NCBI RefSeq assembly: GCF_003576645.1 | Contig: NC_044919.1 | Location: forward strand, 34,637,362-34,701,361 | Source of the DNA: Ipomoea triloba | Taxonomy: Eukaryota > Streptophyta > Magnoliopsida > Solanales > Convolvulaceae | Length of the DNA stretch: 64,000 nt | Reading direction: 5' to 3' | In this document: piece after piece, positions 55,666 to 64,000 of the stretch | Layout: each line of letters opens with the position of its first letter | Position numbering within the stretch: position 1 is the first letter of the stretch | Program-made: the position numbers and the translations under genes | The notes under the pieces: model-generated | The model's input: the letters and a program-made list of their open reading frames with translations, nothing else | Databases searched by the model: none | Told to the model about the DNA's origin: nothing

Positions 55666-58600
55666 ATGGGGAAGGGGGAGAAGACGGGGTTAGGGCGGGC
55701 TCTGGTGAAGCACCACAACCAGATGATACAGCAGTCCAAAGAGAAAGGACGGTTTTACCGGAACCAGCACAAAAAGGTTCTCGAGTCCGTCACCGAGGTC
55801 AACGACATCGACGCCGTCATCGATCAGGCGGATGAGGCACAGCGCCTCTTCTCCGACCGCCATCCTCCCGTTAACCTTCTCATCAAATTGTAAACAATTT
55901 TGACTATCTTTTTATTTATTTTTGTTATTTTCAGTACCTCTGTTAATTCTGGTTGTGAAGTCTGAACAAAGTTTATTGCACTGAAATGACAGAAACGAGT
56001 AAATGTATTAGTGCATCAACTTTTATGCCCTATTAAAATCAACATTAAAAAATAAAAATAAATAAATGAATCTTGTTGTTGCTTTAAGCTGAATAGGAGT
56101 TCACTTTTCAGCTCACCTTAGCTAGCTTTAACTAAACATTGTACCATAAAGTCAGAAAGGAGCAAACAATTGAACATCTAGGAGGGTAAAGGAAAAGAAG
56201 AGTACAAGAGATGATTGAATATTTAGTTTATTGTCAGCCAATTCTATTATTTTACTGAAAGGTGCTTAGTGTTGATGTTAATGTAGGATGAGGTTTCTAT
56301 TCCATTTACTTTTATGGCATTGATAGGAGAGCTAGAGGAATAGACATAGCTATTTTTGCTTTAAACTGCTACAGAAAAAGAATAAAATGAAGGAACACAC
56401 ACCCACACAAATCATTTAATGGACTTGTCTTGGCATTGTAATGATAGGGACTCTGGCTCCAGCAATAGTGAGGTTACACCTGAGCAAAGGAGGGAGCTGC
56501 AAAAGAGAGAGGAGGAATTGCATTCTAGCAGTCTTCATGTTCCACGGAGGCAAGTATTTTCCTCTCTCTGAATCTACTGACTTATATGTTGTTTGGTATT
56601 GGTTTTGATCGTATTACTTTTTTTACAGGCCACCATGGAATTCTAGAATGTCTGTTGAAGAGCTTGATACCAATGAAAGGCAAGCTTTTCTAATTTGGCG
56701 GAGGAGCCTTGCGAGGTTAGTTTGCAGATATTAAATGTGTATCGCACATTTCTGGATCTATCTTTACTTCATGTAATATCACTACATTTCTATGGTGTAT
56801 GTGTGTGCTTAGAGATGATTTATTCTACAATGCTTGTTACTCTGCTGCCAACTCCACCAGTATGCCAATACTTGTATTTTTAATTTTTCCTGGGTTTTTG
56901 CAGTCTCTTCCCGCAATGAATCTAATGCCGTATAGTTATTATTATTATTATTATTTTTTGGGATACCATAAGCCAAACTAGATTTCCATTGTCTATTTTC
57001 TACCATGCCAAATCTAATGACATTTGTTTTGCATTGTTAGTCATGCCTACCTTATAGATACGCTTCAAGGGATGCACCTTGAAGCAATATTCCAATCAAT
57101 GTATTATTTTATGTGTGTATTAGTGAAAGGATTTGCTATACCTTTTTTTGCTGATGATTCTAGGCACAAGAAAGCTCACATTATCCTCCGTCTATGATTA
57201 ACATTCAATGTCTCCTATTAGATCTTTGGTTTATTACCATATTAAAAGGTATTTAAAACCATGATATTTATTTCTGCAGACTTGAGGAAAATGAGAATCT
57301 TGTCCTAACTCCATTTGAGAAAAACCTTGATATTTGGAGACAGCTTTGGAGGGTGGTTGAACGTTGTGATTTGGTGAGATAATGGTTTTTCCTTTCTCTT
57401 TCAGTCTTTTGTGTTTCTCTCTATCTCTCTTCATACATTTGCTGATTTGCCTACTCTGCATACTGGTGTGATTGTTGTTGTTGGGATTTAAGTAATTAAG
57501 ATGCATTTTATGTGTTGGATCTTTAAATCACCTAATATTACCTGCTTACTATTCGATATTGTTTTATGCTTTATTGATCCTTTGTTTGACATTGGAAGTA
57601 GTTGTTTGGGGAGGGGGTGAGTGTTAGATTACATTTAAAGTGGGACATATATCTTCATTCCCTTAATACTGCTGAATAGGTGTCTTGTCCACCAGGTTCA
57701 TCCTTCTTTGGTTGGATGAAAAAGCTCAGGTGGTCAATAAAAGGACTTCATGGCACAACTTCATTTTAAATTTTGTTTTCAAGGATATAATTTGCCTCAG
57801 ACAAAACATTTGACTCGTAGGGTATTTATCTTGAATCTGTGGAAATCTCATTTTGACACATATATATGAGAACTCAGTAGATAGTCTTAACCAGTATGTG
57901 TATTGGTTCATAATGTTGAGATCACCCAATAACTTTCTTTCTTTTCCTTGCCCCAGCTTGTGATGGTGGTTGATGCTCGGGACCCCCTCTTTTACCGCTG
58001 TCCCGACCTTGAGGTAATTTCTAAGTTTTCTGTCTAGAAAAGCTTTTTGAGTTTTTATGTTGAATGTTTCTGACCAAGTATCAGGTGAAATTAGCTTTAC
58101 TGCATTTTATCTTTTGACTCTTTTCACTTATTCCACCAAATTCTTTGCCACTTGAGAGGATGATATCTATAAGGGAGAAAAACAAAAGAGTTAATAGTTT
58201 AGAAAGGATTGTTTACTTTAATGGCAAGTTCCTTGCTTTATTGTTTTGTTATTGAAGCTGACTGCTGTGTGGATTTGATGTTTACTTCATCAATTTGCAG
58301 GCATATGCACAAGAAGTGGATGAACACAAAAAAACAATGCTTCTAGTAAATAAAGCAGATCTTTTACCTTTATCCATCAGGTAATTGTCACATCGATATC
58401 TATACTATTAGCAGCCAGCTAGTTTTCTCGTTTTTATGTGTATGGTTTGCTTTAATTATCCCTCCTCTCTCTCTTGCAGAAAGAAATGGGCTGAATACTT
58501 TCGCCTTCATGGCATTCTCTTTGTATTTTGGTCTGCAAAGGCTGCTACTGCTGCTCTTGAAGGAAAAAAAATTAGTGCCTTGAAGATTCAAGATGATTTG

Positions 58601-59644
58601 CAAGAGTCAGATGATGCCGAGACAAGAATATATGGCAGGGAGGAGCTATTGGCTCGATTACTTTCTGAAGCAGAGAATATAGTCCTTACTAGGAATGGTT
58701 TGAGGTCCAGTCTTCCTGTCCCCTTGGATGGTCACCTTGCTGATGAGAACTTGGCAGAAAATGCACAACCTAAGAGTGTAATGGTTGGATTTGTAGGGTA
58801 TCCCAATGTTGGTAAAAGTTCAACCATTAATGCTTTGGTAGGAGAGAAGCGGGCTGGTGTAACTTCCACTCCTGGAAAGACAAAGCATTTCCAGACATTG
58901 ATAATATCTGACAGACTTACACTGTGTGATTGCCCTGGTCTAGTGTTTCCATCCTTCACAAGCTCAAGATATGAGATGATTGCTTCTGGGGTTTTGCCAA
59001 TTGATCGCATGACTGAGCACCGGGAGGCTATTCAGGTTGTGGCAAACCGAGTTCCTAGAAAAGTTATAGAGGATGTCTATAAAATTTCTTTGCCCAAGCC
59101 AAAGCCATATGAACCACAATCACGTCCACCTTTGGCATCAGAACTTTTGAGAGCCTATTGTGCATCCCGGGGATATGTCGCTGCAAGTGGACTGCCTGAT
59201 GAAACTAGAGCCGCCCGCCAAATTTTGAAGGATTATGTTGACGGGAAGCTTCCCCACTTTGAAATGCCACCTGGAATACCGAACGAGGAAGAAGATGGTC
59301 AAGAGGACGCTGCTGCTACAGATGACGACGTTGATGATGCTGGACCCAGCCTGTCAGACGATGATTCCTCTGATGTTGAAGACCCTTCAGTAAGTGAACT
59401 AGAAGATGCACCAAGCCTTGACCACATTCTGAATGATCTAAACTCATTCGACATCACTAATGGGCTAGCTGCTTCTAGTAAAGCAACTGTTAAAAAGAAG
59501 TCCACAAAGGCACCCCATAAAATGCATAAGAAGCCACAAAAGAAGAAAGACCGCACCTGGAGAGTCCAGAACGATGGCGGTGACGGCATGCCAGCTGTAA
59601 GAGTTTTCCAAAAGCCAGTTAATACAGGCCCGTTAAACATCTAG
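55666..59644 (+). CDS. LSG1: large-subunit GTPase LSG1, 60S ribosome biogenesis
   Basis: Seven exons join in frame: 55666-55889, 56448-56549, 56629-56715, 57280-57373, 57957-58013, 58301-58380 and 58480-59644, encoding 602 residues, near the length of Arabidopsis LSG1 proteins. The N-terminus GLGRALVKHHNQ and the TPFEKNLDIWRQLWRVVERC segment are diagnostic. The GTPase motifs are circularly permuted: G4 NKAD at 205-208 and G5-like SAK at 233-235 come before G1 GYPNVGKSST at 321-330, G2 TPGKT at 345-349 and G3 DCPGL at 365-369. An acidic stretch and a lysine-rich tail close the protein. LSG1 works in the cytoplasm, releasing the export adaptor NMD3 from pre-60S subunits. All introns are GT-AG except intron 2 (56550-56628), which is GC-AG with the perfect donor AG/GCAAGT. 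The frame at 58436 upstream of exon 7 is intronic. Confidence 0.95.
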
Positions 59645-60153
59645 CTGGGTTCAGTGAGAAGCTATTATCAAGAGAGATTTCTTGTTGATTGAATCGAAGC
59701 AAAAGAAAACCACGCAGACAGTTGGCTTCACCTGGCTGGCTTGCGCTTATGGTAGTTGACAGTTTGGTTGTAGGTCGTTTGTTTGTCATCATATTTATGA
59801 TTTGTTAAGTGAAATGAATAGATAATACAATGCCTTTCTGAGCAATCTTTACATTTAGTGTGGAAGTCTGTTAGTTCTCTCTTCCCCCTGGAGGGAGGGA
59901 GGGATTTTGAAGCCTTAAATAGTTAAAAGATATATATATATATATTATGGCCATGTTTAGTAACATAATTAGCTCATTAGTCAATTTTGTCTTATTTGAT
60001 CATTATTAGTTGTTTGACTTGGTTAAACAATGAATATGAGTGTTTGATTAATTAATTTTTTGTAACAGCTTATTGTTTCAAAATGCTAAAATTTAAAAAG
60101 CAAGTAGTTTTTTTTATTAGTTTTTTGATAAAGTCATTTTGCATGGACTATTA
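59645..60153. other. LSG1 3' UTR and left part of an older repeat
   Basis: The first ~200 bases should be the LSG1 3' UTR (AAATGAATAGATAATACAAT near 59812 may be the polyadenylation region). From about 59948 ATGTTTAGTAACATAATTAG begins an older repeat whose other side seems to lie after 61466 (TTTACTAAACACTTC at 61528). Confidence 0.45.
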
Positions 60154-61193
60154 CGGGATGTTTGGTTCACGGAATAGGCAGGGAATGGCATAGCATTCCC
60201 AGTAATAGCTTATTCCGTTGTTTGGTAAGCAGTTGTATTCCCAGGAATAATATTCCTGGAATGATCTATTACCCTTGCAAGTAATGGCTATTACCACCAC
60301 CCCCTGGTATTAACCTATTCCTGACCTCTCAGGAATAGGTAGGATTTATTTTTTTTTTTACCCTTTGTTAAACCTATTTTTTAGGCTCACTATTCTAAAA
60401 TTCATCGCATCACAACTTTCTCTCTGTCATCGCACATATCTCCTTCTGCCATTGCACATACCTATATATAACCTAATAAATTTTATCAACTCAATCTTCA
60501 TCATCTTCTTGATTTGATAGTAGGTCTTCACTTTTTACCGTCTGTAACTTTCACTTCATGCAGAGACACTCTTCAACTAAATATGCATGACTACTGCCAT
60601 TTGGAGTTCTTATAAATAATTCATCATTTTAGCATGGAAAGCATAACCAATATAAAAATAATCTCCTTGTAGTTTTACTGGAAGGCGTGAGAATGAAACC
60701 CAATTTCATCACTTTATATAGCCTCTTCAAATAACCATTCTGTCTAAATACATGCTGATGCTTTCCCATAAATTAATCCTGACCATGTGTTCAAAAAGCA
60801 GCCTACAAACTTGCTCAACGTAACCAACTTGAAAAATTGCTAATAAACACGGTCCAAGCTAGACTAAAAAAAAATAGTACTACGTAATAAAATTCTAAGT
60901 TTTGACAAATAATATAACCAAATTAATTAGGGTACAAAATGTGTATCATTTGTACAACACTTACAACAAACAATTAGCTAATAAATTATGTGTATCATTT
61001 TCATGATTAAAAAAATCGCTAGCAGTTGATTATGAAAACTATTTGAATTTTAATTCATACATAAATTCCATCATGTATAAACATTCTTGAATAACTGATG
61101 ATCCAAATCCAACGTAGTTTTAAATCACATAAGTCAAAACTCAAAGGAATTCAATAATGAACAGTCTTGAAAGAATATTAGATTCCATTACAC

Positions 61194-61257
<64 letters not shown>

Positions 61258-61463
61258 TTTGTACAAGGGCATTTATGTCTTTTACATATATATTCCATTT
61301 CTATTCCGTTAACCAACCAAACGCTGGAATACAATTTCTAAGTCTATTCCTTCCGCGAACCAAACGCTGAAATACAATTCATATTATATTCCTTACATAT
61401 TCCATTCCTTATGGAATAGCATTCCTATTCCCTTAAAATTCATTCCGTGAACCAAACGTACTG
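60154..61463. mobile_element. PIF/Harbinger-like non-autonomous element, 1.3 kb
   Basis: The left end CGGGATGTTTGGTTCACGGA and the reverse complement of the right end, CAGTACGTTTGGTTCACGGA, share a terminal inverted repeat that is perfect from GTTTGGTTCACGGAAT on. TTA flanks both sides (60151-60153, 61464-61466), the three-base duplication of PIF/Harbinger. ATTCC/GGAAT words recur near both ends (subterminal repeats). No transposase codons are seen in the AT-rich interior, which holds an (AAT)n microsatellite at 61195-61253. Confidence 0.75.
61195..61253. repeat. (AAT)n microsatellite
   Basis: About 19 uninterrupted TAA/AAT units inside the PIF-like element. Confidence 0.95.
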
Positions 61464-61466
61464 TTA

Positions 61467-63113
61467 GTGAATTTACCAAATACTAACACCTTTCTTACAA
61501 TACCGACCTAATCAATTAACATCTATTTACTAAACACTTCATATATTTGAGAGTTTGCGGTGAGAAATTAGTTTTCTTGAAATGGCAAGACAAGATTAGT
61601 TTTCCAAGTATAAATTGCTACTTATACCAAATGTTAAAATTATTTTTTTGTGATCTAATATGAATGATTAATTTGTGAGTTTGATAAATTCACAAATCAA
61701 AATTACTAATTAATAATATGATACTGTATTAATAGTATTCGATAGCTTAAAAGAGTTGTGGTAAAGCAGGTAGATGCCTTATCCTAATGTACTGCTTTAA
61801 CCCTACTGGATACGCACCAACTGATGTTTTTTTTTTTTAATGATCTGAGTTGTGTCACTTTTGTGTGATGTAACGCTTTATTTTTTATTTTTTTCTTTTC
61901 TCTCCTCCACCAAGTATAGTCTATTAGGACATCTTTTCAGAAACATTTCCCGACTTGTTGTTCATAATGTTTGGGCCGGGAACATTCTCTGATATTTTGA
62001 TCCTGCCGTCAGGCCACGTGTCCAATTTGAAAGACAATTTTTTAGTAAAGGAGGAAATATTTGTTTGAATTCTGCATATACACTCCAACTAATTTTAAAA
62101 AACAAAAAAAACAAAAAAATAAAAAATCAAACACGTCATTTACTGCCGGAAAATCTCTTGATCACCCAAGCATGTTTAGAAATTCATGGTTTTTTACTTT
62201 TGGTCACAAACAGGGAAACAACTATTCCAAGCACTTCAGAGTGGCGCAAAATCCCTTATGGGTAATATCAAAATTTGTGGCGACTTGGTCACACAATGTA
62301 CAAACATAAACTCAGATCACCAATAATAAAAAAAATTTTATACTTTTTTTAAGCACACGTGTTGTATTTTTCAACATGTGGAGTAAAATAATTTGTTGAG
62401 TTTCTCATGTTGAGAAAGTCGCACACGTGTTGTGTTTTTCAACATGTGAAGTAAAATAATTTGTTGAGTTTCTCATGCTGAGAAAGTCTAACAAACTTGT
62501 TGGCTTTCTAGTTAAATTTGTGGGAGTTTAATTATTTGGTTAGACTCCAACAAAAACATTAAAAACAAATATTCTCTTCTTCTTTAGTGGGCACCAAAAA
62601 CGACTTAGTTGTGAAAAGTATTTCAATAATGAAAAAAAGGGTGTGCACCGGTTTAGGAAATAAATAAAAAATAAATAATTTTATTATTGTATTTTATATA
62701 CATACATACATCCAAGCATGAGAAGAAAGAAGGTGTAACCTAGGTGGTACCGACCTTAGTGGACTTTTTAAAAAATGGACTTCCGGAGGGTTCTGACATC
62801 CATACCCATTTATGCAATGTTTATTCTAATGAAAATGTCAAGATCTTGGTAGTCCACATACAGGGTTCTGACATCCATACTCATTGAGTCAAAGGTGCAA
62901 CGCTCTCATGCGGAGAGGTTGAGGGTGAAGTTAGGCTACAAGGATTTTTTTTTTCCTTAAATTATGTGGACGGTGGCGGGTGAGAGACAAAGAACGAGTA
63001 GGGGAGGAGAGGGGAGGGGGGAGGAGCTTGACACTGCTATGTAATGAAAGGAATTGGACACAATTGATTAGCTACTCAAGAAACCATGTGGATGTTGGGG
63101 TGCTAATCCCTAG
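61467..63113. other. intergenic DNA
   Basis: The first ~90 bases look like the right side of the older repeat interrupted by the PIF-like element. No gene follows. A frame at 62061-62309 is low-complexity at its start and has no features. A G-rich stretch lies at about 62985-63025 (GGGGAGGAGAGGGGAGGGGG). Confidence 0.45.
62353..62488. repeat. 68-bp tandem duplication with internal hairpins
   Basis: GCACACGTGTTGTATTTTTC begins a 68-bp unit at 62353 that is repeated at 62421 with few changes. Each unit contains short inverted repeats (ACACGTGTTG/CAACATGT and TTTCTCAT/TTGAGAAA). Confidence 0.85.
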
Positions 63114-63116
63114 TTA

Positions 63117-63474
63117 GGCCTTCCCCAATAGTTAAAACTTGGGTGTAGATTTTGAGGTGTTTTTGTAAGTGTGATTAAGAAAGAGAAAATGAAGGGAGGA
63201 AAAAAAAAGAAAAGGAAAAACAAAAAACAAAATAAAAACTGAAATAAAAAATTTAAAAAAAAAAATTTACGCGCCCAGGCGGGCGCGAATTCCGCGCCTC
63301 ACGCATGCGTGAGCCGCGGAATTAATGAATGGTGGGGCCCATTGTTAACCTGCAAAATCCCAACCTTGTAGGACAAATATCCCATTGCCATGTAAGCCAT
63401 TCACATTTGTTGTGAGACTTTAATTCAGATTTTGTTCTTAAATTTTGTGCCAAAACTGGCTATTGTGGAGGGCC
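63117..63474. mobile_element. Tourist-like MITE, copy 3
   Basis: Ends GGCCTTCCCCAATAGT and, reverse-complemented, GGCCCTCCACAATAGC, with TTA on both sides (63114-63116, 63475-63477). It shares GTAAGTGTGATTAAGAAAGA and CCTGCAAAATCCCA with copy 1. It carries a GC-rich palindromic core, CCGCGCCTCACGCATGCGTG AGCCGCGG (about 63291-63318), absent from copy 1. Confidence 0.82.
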
Positions 63475-63539
63475 TTAGAATCAGTAGAGGCTAACATGTT
63501 TATATGGCTACCCATAATGGGCTAGGTGCCAGCAAGTTT

Positions 63540-63808
63540 GGTATTTACTATGATCGCTTAAATGTATGTTCCCGTTGCTTTGGATTGTTATATGGAATTT
63601 TAATGATATTGCATATCGAGTCGAGAAGAGATGTCCACATGCTCAGCTTGTTGCAATTATTCATGGTTCTAATGATGATAGTATATTTTGGCTTCGACGA
63701 TATAGGGATGGAGGGGCGACAATACACTTAGGAGTCGGGAAGTGGTACAATGAACTGGGTGGAGGAGATGTTGGAAAGAGCGGTTGCATCTGTGAATTTA
63801 TTCTCTAG
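63540..63808 (+). pseudogene. possible remnant of a B3 DNA-binding domain
   Basis: The frame ending at 63808 gives FWLRRYRDGGATIHLGVGKW, then YNELGGGDVGKSGCICEFIL. A W-x-x-(K/R)-Y/F start, a G-W-Y-x-F/E centre and a (V)GD-x-C-x-F-E-L-I end are the pattern of the second half of plant REM-type B3 domains, though here with several substitutions. Upstream codons have no match and no exon structure is evident. The similarity is weak and could be chance. Confidence 0.25.
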
Positions 63809-64000
63809 GTTTGTACAAGCCAATGTTCAAACCCTGGATACATTTAGTACGGATCACTCTGCTTTGTTTTTGTGTTTTTTTTTTTAATAAATTTTTTATG
63901 TCTTTGTCTATGTGTAGCCTTTTTCAAGAATGCATAACTATGACATGTGGTATAAATGTTGGATTAACTAGTGCAATAGCAATTTAAGAGGGAAGCACTC

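Noticed and set aside
58436..58479. ATG at 58436 as the start of the GTPase
   Set aside because: It lies in intron 6; upstream exons join in frame and carry the conserved LSG1 N-terminus and the G4 motif NKAD.
61741..61830. Possible tRNA-like segment (GTGGTAAAGCAGGTAGATGCCTT)
   Set aside because: It cannot be folded into a cloverleaf by eye and lacks a proper B-box; at best a decayed SINE. No intact tRNA gene was found in the window.

Overview
The window is nuclear DNA of a flowering plant, a eudicot. It is AT-rich, the coding sequences are intron-bearing and plant-specific (U-box/ARM ligases, an SHI/STY zinc-finger factor, an IQ67-domain protein), and it is full of solo LTRs, MITEs, SINEs and 5'-truncated LINE pieces. 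Many short TACTCCGTA/TACGGAGTA words and the protein sequences would fit an asterid such as Convolvulaceae, but the species is a guess.

Layout. 1-16.5 kb: two PUB22/23-type U-box E3 ligases facing each other (1527-2807 plus, 15104-16342 minus) with an SHI/STY-type transcription factor between them (10280-11515). A hAT MITE with an exact 8-bp target duplication lies just behind the first PUB gene and a SINE with an exact 15-bp duplication lies upstream of the SHI gene. 16.5-26 kb: a gene-free stretch holding a repeat family with GGACCATGGTCC-like ends, two copies of which carry ~110-bp tandem arrays, plus a decayed OB-fold (RPA70-like) gene fragment. 25.9-37.9 kb: a local amplification of one RING-H2 gene and its upstream DNA. 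One nearly full copy is on the minus strand (26713-27639, with a 1-base frameshift in the RING). Two broken copies are on the plus strand (33691-34119, 35627-36100), together with an older copy that ends in a ~118-bp inverted repeat (30594-30850). Retroelement insertions present in one copy but absent in its sisters give a relative order of events.

38.7-64 kb: the conventional gene part. A six-exon IQD calmodulin-binding protein (41112-45350, 453 aa), a single-exon GT14/DUF266 glycosyltransferase (46839-47936, 365 aa) and a seven-exon LSG1 ribosome-biogenesis GTPase (55666-59644, 602 aa, with a GC-AG second intron) are all on the plus strand. Between and after them are a second copy of the solo LTR, a LINE RNase H fragment, two further Tourist-like MITEs and a 1.3-kb PIF/Harbinger-like element nested in an older repeat.

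The genes do not form a pathway; this is an ordinary plant gene neighbourhood. The parts most worth following up are the RING cluster with its hairpin, the tandem-array repeat family, and the SHI gene, whose reading frame lacks an ATG where one is expected. Exon limits were read by eye from splice consensus and frame continuity; homology statements rest on recognised motifs, not on searches.
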